From Natronohydrobacter sp. (lineage in GTDB: Bacteria; Pseudomonadota; Alphaproteobacteria; Rhodobacterales; Rhodobacteraceae), in the NCBI GenBank assembly GCA_030603695.1, contig JAUVXF010000001.1, positions 236,638 through 300,637 on the forward strand: a stretch of DNA of 64,000 nt, written 5' to 3'. The position numbers and the translations under genes were made by a program. Every line of letters begins with the position of its first letter. Position 1 is the stretch's first letter. This document shows, piece by piece, positions 20,421 through 30,475 of the stretch. Under the pieces are notes generated by a model. That model was not told the origin of the DNA. It worked only from the letters and a program-made list of their open reading frames with translations, and made no database searches.

Positions 20421-21806
20421 ATGACATTGCCCCTTCCCCCCGTGCTGTCCCGGATTGATCAGGATTTGCCGCAGGCGCTGGAGCGCTTGTCGGATTTGCT
20501 GCGCATTCCGTCCATTTCCACCGATCCCGCACACAAGGCAGATGTGGAACGCGCGGCCGATTGGCTGGTGGCGGAACTGGCCAGCCTTGGCTTTGATGCC
20601 CGCAAGGATGCAACCCCCGGCCACCCGATGGTGGTGGCCCATGGCGGCGCAGAGGATGGCCCGCATCTGCTGTTTTACGGCCATTACGATGTCCAGCCCG
20701 TAGACCCGCTGGAACTATGGGATACCCCGCCCTTCGAGCCGCGCCTGGAAGATACCCCCAAAGGCCGCGTCATCCGCGCGCGCGGGGCCTCTGATGACAA
20801 GGGCCAGCTTATGACGTTTATAGAGGCCTGCCGCGCATGGCTGGCCGTGCATGGGCGCTTGCCTGTGAAACTGACATTCTGTCTGGAAGGGGAAGAAGAA
20901 AGCGGCTCGCCTTCGCTTGTGCCGTATTTGCAGGCCAATCGGGACGCGCTGAAAGCTGATATCGCGCTTATCTGCGATACGGGCCTGTTTGATGCCCAGA
21001 CACCGGGCATAACCACCATGCTGCGCGGCCTGCTGGGCGAGGAAATCATCATCCACGGCCCTGCGCGCGATCTGCATTCGGGCAGCTTTGGCGGCGCGGC
21101 CATGAACCCCGCGCGCGTGCTGGCGCGCATTCTGGCGGGGCTGCATGATGATCAGGGGCGCATTACCCTGCCGGGCTTTTATGATGGCGTGCCCGAAATT
21201 TCTGACGAATTGCGCGCGCAATGGGATGGTTTGGGCTTTGATGCCAGCGCCTTTCTGGGCGGCGTGGGCCTGAGCATCCCGGCAGGCGAACAAGGGCGCA
21301 GCGCGCTGGAAATGATCTGGGCGCGCCCCACATGCGAAATCAATGGCATGGTTTCGGGCTATACCGGCGCGGGGTTCAAAACCGTGCTGCCCGCGCGGGC
21401 CAGTGCCAAGGTCAGTTTCCGGCTGGTGGGGGCGCAAGACCCCCATAAAATCCGCGCCGCATTTCGCGACTATGTGCGCGCCCATATCCCCGCAGATTGC
21501 CGGGTGGAATTTCTGGAACACGGGGCTTCGCCCGCCTCTGTGATGGAAACCAGCCATCCCGCTTTTGAAGCCGCGCGCACAGCCCTTAGCGATGAATGGC
21601 CCAAACCTGCGGCTTTTGTGGGCGCGGGTGGGTCTATTCCGATTGCGGGTTATTTCAAAACCATTCTGGGCATGGATTCCATGCTGATCGGCTTTGCCAA
21701 GGATGATGACCAGATCCATTCGCCCAATGAGAAATATGATCTGGACAGTTTCCACCGGGGTATCCGGTCTTGGGCGCGGGTGATTGGCGCTGTTGCCAAA
21801 ACATGA
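20421..21806 (+). CDS. M20 family metallopeptidase (dipeptidase)
   Basis: HLLFYGHYDVQPVDPLELWDTPPFEP; RGASDDKGQLMTFIEA; CLEGEEESGSPSL. Confidence 0.93.
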   Translation: MTLPLPPVLSRIDQDLPQALERLSDLLRIPSISTDPAHKADVERAADWLVAELASLGFDARKDATPGHPMVVAHGGAEDGPHLLFYGHYDVQPVDPLELWDTPPFEPRLEDTPKGRVIRARGASDDKGQLMTFIEACRAWLAVHGRLPVKLTFCLEGEEESGSPSLVPYLQANRDALKADIALICDTGLFDAQTPGITTMLRGLLGEEIIIHGPARDLHSGSFGGAAMNPARVLARILAGLHDDQGRITLPGFYDGVPEISDELRAQWDGLGFDASAFLGGVGLSIPAGEQGRSALEMIWARPTCEINGMVSGYTGAGFKTVLPARASAKVSFRLVGAQDPHKIRAAFRDYVRAHIPADCRVEFLEHGASPASVMETSHPAFEAARTALSDEWPKPAAFVGAGGSIPIAGYFKTILGMDSMLIGFAKDDDQIHSPNEKYDLDSFHRGIRSWARVIGAVAKT

Positions 21807-23026
21807 CGGGCGCGCCTGATTTGGGCCAGGAAACGCTTGGCCCTCAAACCCTTGGCCTGCCCGTAATCACACAAAACCCGCTGGAGGCGGGTTTTGTGCA
21901 AAACCCCTACCCGGCCTATGACCAGATGCGCGCGGCAGGCCCGCTTGTCTATTGGCGCGATTATGGCTTGGCCTGCGCTGTCAGCTATGCGGCGGCCAAT
22001 GCCATTCTGCGTGATCGCCGCTTTGGCCGCGTGCCCCTTGCCCCGCCGCAGACAGCGCCCCATCTGGCCCCGTTCTACGCGATAGAGGGGCATTCCATGC
22101 TGGAACTGGAACCCCCGCGCCATACCCGCCTGCGCAATCTGGTGCTGCGCGCCTTCACCTCGCGCCGCATTGCCGCGCTGGGGCCAGAGATTGCGGCGCT
22201 TTGTGACAGGCTGCTGGATGATCTGCCAGCGGGCGAATTTGATCTGATCGCCCACTATGCCCAACCCGTGCCTGTCACCATCATCGCGCGGCTTTTGGGC
22301 GTGCCAGAGGCTGTGGCGCCCGATCTGTTGCGCTGGTCGCGCGCCATGGTCGGCATGTATCAGGCAGGCCGCAGCCGCGCCGATGAAGATGCCGCTGTGG
22401 CCGCCTCGGTGGAATTCGTGGATTTCCTGCGCGGCTATATCGCACAGCGCCGCACCGCGCCCCGCGATGATCTGATCACCCATCTGATCGCGGCGGAAGA
22501 AGATGGCGCGCGGCTTTCGACCGATGAAATGATCTCCACCTGTATCCTGCTTCTCAATGCCGGGCATGAAGCGACAGTGCACAGCATCGGCAATGCCGTA
22601 AAAACCCTTCTGGAAACGGGGCATTACGCCCAAAGCCCTATCACAGAGGCGCTGGTGGAAGAATGCCTGCGCCATGATCCGCCGCTGCATCTGTTCACAC
22701 GCTGGGCCTATGAGGATATCGATGTCATGGGCCGGATCATCCCCAAAGGCACCCAGATTGCCTGCCTGCTGGGCGCGGCCAATCGCTGCCCGCAGCACTG
22801 GGACAGGCCAGAGCATTTTCTTCCCACCCGCAGCGCCAAAGCCAATCTGGCCTTTGGCGCGGGGCTGCATTTCTGCTTGGGCGCGCCTCTTGCGCGGCTG
22901 GAAATCCATCACGCGCTTTCCACACTTGCCCGCCGCCAGCCCCGCTTGCGGCTGGCCGCCCCCCCGCGCTACGCCGATATCTACCATTTTCACGGGCTGG
23001 AGGCGCTTGCGCTTTTCGCGAAATAA
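21803..23026 (+). CDS. Cytochrome P450
   Basis: LLLNAGHEATVHSIGNAV (I-helix variant), FGAGLHFCLGAPLARLEI heme-binding motif; ATGA overlap with upstream stop. Confidence 0.92.
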   Translation: MTGAPDLGQETLGPQTLGLPVITQNPLEAGFVQNPYPAYDQMRAAGPLVYWRDYGLACAVSYAAANAILRDRRFGRVPLAPPQTAPHLAPFYAIEGHSMLELEPPRHTRLRNLVLRAFTSRRIAALGPEIAALCDRLLDDLPAGEFDLIAHYAQPVPVTIIARLLGVPEAVAPDLLRWSRAMVGMYQAGRSRADEDAAVAASVEFVDFLRGYIAQRRTAPRDDLITHLIAAEEDGARLSTDEMISTCILLLNAGHEATVHSIGNAVKTLLETGHYAQSPITEALVEECLRHDPPLHLFTRWAYEDIDVMGRIIPKGTQIACLLGAANRCPQHWDRPEHFLPTRSAKANLAFGAGLHFCLGAPLARLEIHHALSTLARRQPRLRLAAPPRYADIYHFHGLEALALFAK

Positions 23027-23120
23027 GCCCTTTCCCTTGCGTCTTGGGCAGATATGTTTCACATCAGGCGGGGCAACGGCCCTGTGGGGCAGGATATAGG
23101 TCAGGCAGGACAAGACAGAC

Positions 23121-24092
23121 ATGACGGCATTCGAAAAACCTACCGAGGAAATTTCTGTCCGCGATGTGTTCGGCATCGATTCAGATATGAAGGTGAAGGG
23201 CTTTGCCCAGGCCACAGACCGCGTGCCCGCCATAGACCCAACCTACAAGTTTGATCCCGATACCACCTTGGCCATCCTTGCAGGTTTTGCCTATAACCGC
23301 CGCGTGATGATCCAGGGCTATCACGGCACAGGCAAATCCACCCATATCGAACAAGTGGCCGCGCGGCTGAACTGGCCCTCGGTGCGGGTCAATCTGGATA
23401 GCCATATCTCGCGCATCGATATGATCGGCAAAGACGCCATCAAACTGCGCGACGGGGCGCAGGTGACAGAGTTTCAGGAAGGCATCCTGCCCTGGGCCTT
23501 GCGCAACCCCGTGGCGATTGTCTTTGACGAATATGATGCAGGCCGCCCCGATGTGATGTTCGTCATCCAGCGCGTGCTGGAACATGATGGCAAACTCACC
23601 TTGCTGGATCAGAACGAAATCATCACGCCGCACCCCTCTTTCCGCCTGTTTGCCACGGCCAATACGGTGGGCCTGGGCGATACAACCGGGCTGTATCACG
23701 GGGTGCAGCAGATCAATCAGGCGCAGATGGATCGCTGGTCGCTGGTGGCCACGCTCAACTATCTCAGCCATGATGCCGAAGCGGCCATCGTTCTGGCCAA
23801 GAACCCGGCCTATAACACGGCCAAGGGGCGGCAGGAAATCAGCCAGATGGTGACGGTGGCCGATCTTACGCGCACCGCTTTCATGAATGGCGATCTCTCC
23901 ACCGTCATGAGCCCGCGCACTGTGATCAACTGGGCCGAGAATGCGCGCATTTTCCGCTCTATCGGCTATGCGTTCCGCCTCTCCTTTCTCAATAAATGTG
24001 ACGAGCTGGAGCGCCAGACAGTCGCGGAATTCTACCAGCGCTGCTTTGACGAGGAATTGCCGGAATCCGCTGTCTCCATGTCGCTGGGATAA
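23121..24092 (+). CDS. cobS: Cobaltochelatase subunit CobS
   Basis: [33 protein letters not shown]+ [38 protein letters not shown]. Confidence 0.93.
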   Translation: MTAFEKPTEEISVRDVFGIDSDMKVKGFAQATDRVPAIDPTYKFDPDTTLAILAGFAYNRRVMIQGYHGTGKSTHIEQVAARLNWPSVRVNLDSHISRIDMIGKDAIKLRDGAQVTEFQEGILPWALRNPVAIVFDEYDAGRPDVMFVIQRVLEHDGKLTLLDQNEIITPHPSFRLFATANTVGLGDTTGLYHGVQQINQAQMDRWSLVATLNYLSHDAEAAIVLAKNPAYNTAKGRQEISQMVTVADLTRTAFMNGDLSTVMSPRTVINWAENARIFRSIGYAFRLSFLNKCDELERQTVAEFYQRCFDEELPESAVSMSLG

Positions 24093-24204
24093 GAACCACG
24101 TTGGCAGGGATGATGCGCGCCGTTCCCGCTTTCATCTTGGAAAAAATATCCCCGCCGGAGGCGCAGGCCAGCCTTCCGGCGCAAGGGCTTGAAGGGGGGT
24201 GCGC

Positions 24205-25650
24205 ATGCGGGCGGTGATGCTTCAGGGCGCAGGCTCGAATGTGGGCAAATCGCTGCTTGTGGCCGGTCTGTGCCGGGTGGCGCGCCGGCGCGGGCTGTCT
24301 GTTGCGCCTTTCAAGCCGCAAAACATGTCCAACAATGCCGCTGTAACTGCGGATGGCGGAGAGATCGGGCGCGCGCAGGCCTTGCAGGCGCTTGCTGCCG
24401 GTCTGGCGCCGGTGACGGATATGAATCCGGTGCTGCTGAAGCCCGAATCGGACACCGGTTCACAGGTGATCGTGCAGGGCAAGCGGCTGACCACGGTTCG
24501 CGCGCGCGCCTATAGCGCGCTCAAGCCGCAATTGCTGGCGGCAGTGCTGGACAGTTTCGCGCGCCTGAAATCCGCGCATGATCTGGTGATCGTGGAAGGG
24601 GCGGGCAGCCCCGCAGAGGTGAATTTGCGCGCAGGCGATATTGCCAATATGGGCTTTGCCTGTGCCGCCGATGTGCCGGTGGTCTTGGTGGGCGATATAG
24701 ATCGCGGCGGGGTGATTGCGCAGATCGTGGGCACACAGGCCGTGCTTGATCCCGCCGATAATGCGATGATTGCGGGTTTTGTGATCAACAAGTTTCGCGG
24801 CGATCCCACCCTGTTCGACGATGGCTATGCCATGATCTCCAACCGCACGGGCTGGCGCGGTTTCGGGGTGGTGCCATGGTTTGCCGATGCCCATAAACTG
24901 CCCGCCGAAGATGCGCTTGATCTGCCCAAAGCGGCGCGCGGCGGCGGGGTGGTGGTGGCCGCGCTGGCCTTTTCGCGCATTGCCAATTTCGATGATCTTG
25001 ATCCCTTGGCGGCAGAGCCGTGGGTGGATCTGGTCATGGTGCAGCCCGGCCAGCCCATCCCGGCCGAGGCGCGGCTTGTCATCCTGCCCGGCAGCAAATC
25101 CACGCGCGGCGATCTGGCCTTTTTGCGCGCGCAGGGCTGGGATATCGATCTGGCCGCCCATCATCGGCGCGGCGGGCATATCTTGGGCATTTGTGGCGGC
25201 TATCAGATGCTGGGGCGCGTTATTTCCGATCCTGAAGGGCTGGAAGGCCCGGCAGGCGAGGCCACGGGCTTGGGCTATCTGGATATTGTCACCACCATGC
25301 AGGGCGACAAGCGGCTGGAGCAGGTTCAGGCGCGCCATGTGGCTTCTGGCTGTAGGTTTTCGGGCTATGAAATCCATATCGGGCGCAGCACTGGCCCCGA
25401 TTGCGCGCGCCCTTTCGCGCAGGTGGCGGGGCAGGATGAAGGGGCGATGTCGCCTTGCGGGCGGGTAACAGGGTCTTACCTGCATGGCATGTTCAGTGAC
25501 GATGGCTTTCGCGCGGCCTATCTGGCAGGGTTGGGGATTGCGCCCTCTGCGCTGCGCTATGGCGCGGGCGTAGAGGCCGCGTTGCAGGCGCTGGCAGATC
25601 ATCTGGAAACCCATATGGACTGTGACGCGATCTTTGCGCTGGCCCGCTAG
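24205..25650 (+). CDS. cobQ: Cobyric acid synthase
   Basis: [63 protein letters not shown]. Confidence 0.95.
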   Translation: MRAVMLQGAGSNVGKSLLVAGLCRVARRRGLSVAPFKPQNMSNNAAVTADGGEIGRAQALQALAAGLAPVTDMNPVLLKPESDTGSQVIVQGKRLTTVRARAYSALKPQLLAAVLDSFARLKSAHDLVIVEGAGSPAEVNLRAGDIANMGFACAADVPVVLVGDIDRGGVIAQIVGTQAVLDPADNAMIAGFVINKFRGDPTLFDDGYAMISNRTGWRGFGVVPWFADAHKLPAEDALDLPKAARGGGVVVAALAFSRIANFDDLDPLAAEPWVDLVMVQPGQPIPAEARLVILPGSKSTRGDLAFLRAQGWDIDLAAHHRRGGHILGICGGYQMLGRVISDPEGLEGPAGEATGLGYLDIVTTMQGDKRLEQVQARHVASGCRFSGYEIHIGRSTGPDCARPFAQVAGQDEGAMSPCGRVTGSYLHGMFSDDGFRAAYLAGLGIAPSALRYGAGVEAALQALADHLETHMDCDAIFALAR

Positions 25651-25700
25651 GGTTGGTCATTGCGCGACGCTTCCGCTTCGGGGGGAGGGGGTATTTGCAA

Positions 25701-25869
25701 AGCCGCGCAGCGTCGGGTCGCGGTGCGGCGATTTTACCTTTAGGCTATGTCACTTTATGGCGGCCAAATCCGCGCGAAACTCAGGCTAAGCGCAGGATGC
25801 AGCCAAATCGCCGTGCCGGGGGGCGGCCCGGCGATGCGCGGCGGCCTTCGGCCTTGATTCCGCGCAGGG
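25701..25869 (-). repeat. MITE-like intergenic repeat, copy D (inverted)
   Basis: Closely matches copy C; reverse complement of A/B. Confidence 0.85.
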
Positions 25870-26017
25870 TGCGCTACCCCAAATGCCCCCAAATGCCGCA
25901 AATCGGCCCCGTGGGTTGTCTTGTGAAAGGCACAGATCGTCAAACAGCCCCCCTTTGATCCATCGCAAAGCGGGGTCTGGCGCATTCGGTCATGCTGGGT
26001 GCAAGTCTGTATCTGGA

Positions 26018-26102
26018 ACGAAAAGGGCGATGGCGCAGGGAGGAGGACGCACCATCGCCCAAATTTAAAAGGCTTTCGGGAGGAGTGCCTTTCAAGTTCG
26101 TA
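26018..26102 (-). ncRNA. CcsR/'cuckoo'-like sRNA candidate (two hairpins with CUCCUCCC loops)
   Basis: Minus strand: GGGCGAUGGUGCG-UCCUCCUCCC-UGCGCCAUCGCCC then UUUU; preceded by AAAGGC-ACUCCUCCCGAAA-GCCUUU. Confidence 0.7.
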
Positions 26103-26108
26103 AGTTAA

Positions 26109-26137
26109 ATCTAGTCCCGATGGCGGGCCAAGACAAG
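26109..26137 (-). promoter_or_regulatory. Candidate RpoH-type promoter for the sRNA
   Basis: Minus strand CTTGTC-N17-CTAGAT, ~7 nt before the first hairpin region. Confidence 0.5.
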
Positions 26138-26224
26138 CAGCTTCGCTGCATTGCGGCATCCCACCGCAGTTACTGCTTAAAATTTGGGCATATGTCCCGG
26201 AGATTGGCGAATATCAGGTATTGT

Positions 26225-26240
26225 ATTCATATTTATGAAT
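26225..26240. promoter_or_regulatory. Palindromic operator upstream of the RND efflux operon
   Basis: ATTCATAttTATGAAT, 38 bp before the adaptor ATG. Confidence 0.5.
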
Positions 26241-26277
26241 GTGTATATCGCTTGTAACGCCAGATAGGAGATGCACC

Positions 26278-27243
26278 ATGAAAACCCCACTTGCCACGGC
26301 TTTGGCCCTTGTCTGGCTTGCCGCGCCGCTTTGGGCGGAAACCCTCACCCTTGCCCCTCAGCCTGTCACGGATTGGAAAGCGGTTTTCGGGCAGGTGCAG
26401 GCGCAAACCCTGCTGCCCGCGCGTGCCCGGATTGGCGGGGTGCTGACAGAACTTGGCGTGGCCGAAGGGGATATGGTGGACGCAGGCCAGCCCTTGGCGC
26501 GCATCGAGGATGAAAAGCTTGATCTGCAACTGACAGCAATGGATGCCCAGATTACCGCGATCAGCGCACAACTAGACAATGCGCGCTCTGAATTGGCGCG
26601 GGGGCAAGAATTACTGGCGCGCGGCGTGACGACAGTGCAATTACTGGACGGGCTGCGCACGCAAGCCGATGTGCTGGAAGGCCAGCTTGCCGCCATGCAG
26701 GCCGAACGCGCCGTGATTGCGCAACAGGCCAGCGAAGGTGTGGTTCTCGCCCCCATTGGCGGGCGCGTGCTGACAGTGCCACTGGCCGCAGGCGCAGTTG
26801 TCATGCCGGGAGAGGCCGTTGCAACCCTTGGCGGCGGCGGATTTTTCCTGCGGCTGGCCATCCCTGAACGCCATGCCAGCGCCCTGCGCGAGGGCGATGA
26901 GATTGCCATTGCCACAGCCATTGCAGAATTTCCGGGCACGCTGGCGAAGGTATATCCGCAAATTGAAAATGGCCGCGTGATTGCCGATGTGGCCGTGGAT
27001 GCGCTGGATGATGCCTTTGTGAATGCCCGCGTGTTGGTGCGCTTGCCTGTTGGGCAACGCATGGCGCTTCTGGTGCCAGAGGGCGCAGTCACCACGCGGT
27101 CGGGCTTGGATTTTGTCACGGTAGAGGGGGCTTTTGCAGGCCCGCGCGCTGTTGTTCCGGGGGCGCGCCATCAGACAGACGCGGGCGTGATGGTGGAAAT
27201 CCTGTCCGGCCTTGCGGCGGGTGATACGGTGGTGCTGCCATGA
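26278..27243 (+). CDS. Efflux RND transporter periplasmic adaptor subunit
   Basis: Signal peptide, RIGGVLTELGVAEGDMVDAGQPLARIEDEKLDLQL biotinyl-lipoyl-like hairpin. Confidence 0.9.
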   Translation: MKTPLATALALVWLAAPLWAETLTLAPQPVTDWKAVFGQVQAQTLLPARARIGGVLTELGVAEGDMVDAGQPLARIEDEKLDLQLTAMDAQITAISAQLDNARSELARGQELLARGVTTVQLLDGLRTQADVLEGQLAAMQAERAVIAQQASEGVVLAPIGGRVLTVPLAAGAVVMPGEAVATLGGGGFFLRLAIPERHASALREGDEIAIATAIAEFPGTLAKVYPQIENGRVIADVAVDALDDAFVNARVLVRLPVGQRMALLVPEGAVTTRSGLDFVTVEGAFAGPRAVVPGARHQTDAGVMVEILSGLAAGDTVVLP

Positions 27244-30200
27244 GCGGGGAAAACACATCTCTGGGCATTGCGGGCGGTCTGACCAAAGGGTTCATCCGCT
27301 CGCCCCTTACCCCGCTGATCATGCTGGCGGCCCTTGCGATGGGGCTGATCGCGCTGATGGTTGTCCCGCGCGAGGAAGAGCCGCAAATCTCTGTGCCGAT
27401 GGTCAATATCCTGATGCAGGCGCCGGGCTTGCGTGCAGATGATGCCGTGCGGCTGGTCTCTGAACCGGTAGAGATGATCATTCAGGCCATTGATGGTGTG
27501 GAACATGTCTATTCCCAAACCCATGATGATCGCGCCATGGTGACAGCCCGCTTTGAAGTGGGCACCTCCTCTGATGCCGCGATTCTGCGCGTGCATGAGA
27601 AATTGCGCGCGAATATGGATCGCATTCCCGTTGGCATTCCAGAGCCGCTGATCATCGGGCGCGGCATTGATGATGTGGCCATCGTTACCCTGACACTGAC
27701 AGCCGAACCGGGCAGCGAGATTACGGCAAATGACCTGACACGCCTTGGCCGCGAAATGCGCGCCGATCTGGCGCGCGTGCAGGATGTGGGCCTGTCCTAT
27801 ATCGTGGGCGAGGCGCAAGAGGCGATCCGCATTGCCCCAGATCCGGAACGGCTGGCGCTATATGGCGTGACCTTGCAACACCTGACGGGCAAAGTGGCCG
27901 CAGCCAACCGCACCCTGAATGCCGGGCTGGTGCGCGACGCAGGAGAGCAGATAGAGCTTGTTGCGGGCCAAAGCCTGACAGCGCCCGCCGAAATTGCGGG
28001 CTTGCTGCTGACCACGCGCGACAATCGGCCCGTTTATCTGGGCGATGTGGCGCAGGTGGAATTTGTGCCGGATATGTCTGATCGCATTGTGGCCCATATT
28101 GCCCGCGCCGAGGATGGCAGCCTTACCCGCGAACCCGCTGTCACGCTGGCCTTTTCCAAGCGCGCGGGCGCGAATGCCGTGGTTGTGGCAGAGGCCCTGT
28201 TGGCGCGGGCAGAGACGCTGCAAGCCCAGCTTCTGCCCGAAGGCGTGGCGGTGGAAATTACCCGCAATTACGGCGAATCCGCGCAGGAAAAGGCCAATAC
28301 GCTGCTGGTAAAGCTGTTTCTTGCCACGCTTTCCATCATTGCCCTGACATTGATGGCGATTGGCTGGCGCGAAAGTATTGTGGTGGCGATTGTGATTCCG
28401 GTTACAATTTTGCTGACCCTCTTTGCCGCATGGATCATGGGCTATACGCTCAACCGCGTCAGTCTGTTTGCGCTGATTTTCTCTATCGGGATATTGGTGG
28501 ATGATGCGATCGTGGTGATCGAGAATATCGCGCGCCACTGGGGCATGAAGGGCGATAAAGACCGCGTTACCCGCGCGATAGAGGCCGTGGCCGAAGTGGG
28601 CAACCCCACGATTGTCGCAACCCTGACAGTGGTGGCCGCACTTTTGCCCATGCTGTTCGTCTCTGGCCTGATGGGGCCATATATGAGCCCCATCCCCGCT
28701 GTGGCCTCTGCCGCGATGATCATTTCCTTCTTTATCGCGGTGATGGTCACGCCGTGGCTGATGATCAAGATTACCGGCACGGCGCCCCTGCATGCCCATG
28801 ACGGGGCCGATGGCGGGGCGTTGGGGCGGCTGTTTCGCGCCGTGGCGCGGCCCATTCTGGCCAGTAAGGGCCGCAGTCTGGCATTTTTGCTGGTGACGGC
28901 AGTTTTGTCCTTCAGCTCTCTGGGGTTGCTCTATACCCAGCATGTCACTGTCAAACTTCTGCCCTTTGACAACAAGACAGAGCTTATGGTGGTGATAGAC
29001 CTGCCCGAAGGCGCGGCAGTGGAAAGCACGGATGCGGTGGCGCACTCTGTGGCGCGTGTGGCGATGGGCCTGCCAGAGGTGGTTTCGGCCCAAACCTATG
29101 CCGGCACGGCCGCGCCCTTCAATTTCAACGGGCTGGTGCGGCATTACTTTTTGCGCGCCGATCCCAATATGGGGGATGTGCAAATCCTGCTGAGTGGCGA
29201 GGGGCGCGAAAGCCATGATGTGGCGCTGGAGCTGCGCGCGCGGCTGGCAGAACTGGATTTGCCCGAAGGCACAAGACTGAAAACTGTCGAACCCCCGCCC
29301 GGCCCGCCTGTTATGGCCACGCTGCTGGCAGAGGTATATGGCCCCACAGGCGAGATCCGCCGCGAAACGGCGCAGAAACTGCGCGCGGTGTTCGAGGAGG
29401 TGGATTTCATTGTCGATGTCGATGACAGTTTTGGCAGCCCCCCGCGCCGCTTGCGTGCGCTCATCTCGCCCGATGATCTGGAATTTTTCGGGGTGCAGGA
29501 ACAGGATGTGCTGGACACAATCGCCGGGCTGAACCGCGATACTGTGGTGGGTTATTCCCATCGCGGGGACGAACGCGCGCCCATGCCGCTGGTGCTGGGC
29601 CGAGACCGGGCCGACAAGGTGCTGGATGAGCGGTTTCTTTCCACCCCCATCCCGGCCAATGTGCTGCCCGGCGCGCGCGGGGTGGTGGAATTGGGCGATG
29701 TGCTGCGCATAAGCGAAGAACAGGCATCCTGGCCCGTATTCCGCCGCAATGGCCGCCCCTTGGAAATGGTGATGGCAGAGCTTGCGGGCCGGTTTGAAGC
29801 GCCCCTTTACGGGATTGTCGAAGTGGGCCGCGCGCTGGATGCGATGGATTGGGAAGAGGGCATGAAACCCGAAATCCTGCTGAACGGGCAGCCGCTGGAT
29901 GACAGCCGCCCCACCATTTTGTGGGATGGCGAATGGGAGGTGACATGGGTAACATTCCGCGACATGGGCGCGGCCTTTGGCGTGGCGCTGTTGGGAATAT
30001 ATGTGCTGGTGGTGGCGCAATTCGGGTCATTCCGCTTGCCGCTGGTGGTGCTAACCCCTGTGCCGCTGACATTTCTGGGCATCATGTTTGGCCATTGGCT
30101 ATGGGCCGCGCCGTTTTCCGCCACATCCATGATCGGCTTTATCGCGCTGGCTGGGATTATCGTGCGCAAGTCCATCCTGCTGGTGGATTTCATCCGCCAT

Positions 30201-30425
30201 GCCGATACAACCGGCAAAACCCCGGTGGATATCTTGCTGGAGGCCGGGGCAATCCGCTTCAAGCCCATCCTGCTGACAGCGCTTGCGGCCATGTTCGGGG
30301 CGGTGGTGATCTTGTTTGACCCTATCTTTCAGGGGCTGGCGCTGTCGCTGCTGTTTGGCCTGTTCAGTTCTACCCTGCTGACAGTGCTGGTGATCCCGGC
30401 CATCTACCGCGTGTTCAAGACATAA
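27240..30425 (+). CDS. Efflux RND transporter permease subunit (AcrB family)
   Basis: 1061 aa; SIGILVDDAIVVIENIARH; IGFIALAGIIVRKSILLVDFI. Confidence 0.95.
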   Translation: MSGENTSLGIAGGLTKGFIRSPLTPLIMLAALAMGLIALMVVPREEEPQISVPMVNILMQAPGLRADDAVRLVSEPVEMIIQAIDGVEHVYSQTHDDRAMVTARFEVGTSSDAAILRVHEKLRANMDRIPVGIPEPLIIGRGIDDVAIVTLTLTAEPGSEITANDLTRLGREMRADLARVQDVGLSYIVGEAQEAIRIAPDPERLALYGVTLQHLTGKVAAANRTLNAGLVRDAGEQIELVAGQSLTAPAEIAGLLLTTRDNRPVYLGDVAQVEFVPDMSDRIVAHIARAEDGSLTREPAVTLAFSKRAGANAVVVAEALLARAETLQAQLLPEGVAVEITRNYGESAQEKANTLLVKLFLATLSIIALTLMAIGWRESIVVAIVIPVTILLTLFAAWIMGYTLNRVSLFALIFSIGILVDDAIVVIENIARHWGMKGDKDRVTRAIEAVAEVGNPTIVATLTVVAALLPMLFVSGLMGPYMSPIPAVASAAMIISFFIAVMVTPWLMIKITGTAPLHAHDGADGGALGRLFRAVARPILASKGRSLAFLLVTAVLSFSSLGLLYTQHVTVKLLPFDNKTELMVVIDLPEGAAVESTDAVAHSVARVAMGLPEVVSAQTYAGTAAPFNFNGLVRHYFLRADPNMGDVQILLSGEGRESHDVALELRARLAELDLPEGTRLKTVEPPPGPPVMATLLAEVYGPTGEIRRETAQKLRAVFEEVDFIVDVDDSFGSPPRRLRALISPDDLEFFGVQEQDVLDTIAGLNRDTVVGYSHRGDERAPMPLVLGRDRADKVLDERFLSTPIPANVLPGARGVVELGDVLRISEEQASWPVFRRNGRPLEMVMAELAGRFEAPLYGIVEVGRALDAMDWEEGMKPEILLNGQPLDDSRPTILWDGEWEVTWVTFRDMGAAFGVALLGIYVLVVAQFGSFRLPLVVLTPVPLTFLGIMFGHWLWAAPFSATSMIGFIALAGIIVRKSILLVDFIRHADTTGKTPVDILLEAGAIRFKPILLTALAAMFGAVVILFDPIFQGLALSLLFGLFSSTLLTVLVIPAIYRVFKT

Positions 30426-30431
30426 GGAAAG

Positions 30432-30458
30432 GGCGGGGCCTGTTGCCAAGGCCCCGCC
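30432..30458. terminator. Bidirectional hairpin between convergent genes
   Basis: GGCGGGGCC-tgttgccaa-GGCCCCGCC, 9-bp perfect stem. Confidence 0.7.
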
Positions 30459-30475
30459 ACCGGCATGCCCGTGTG

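Noticed and set aside
25755-26159. 134 aa minus-strand ORF overlapping the sRNA and repeat D
   Set aside because: It crosses two structured non-coding elements and has no recognisable domain, so it is probably not translated.
27858-30020. 720 aa antisense ORF opposite the RND permease
   Set aside because: H/Q/R-rich shadow translation of a clear RND gene.
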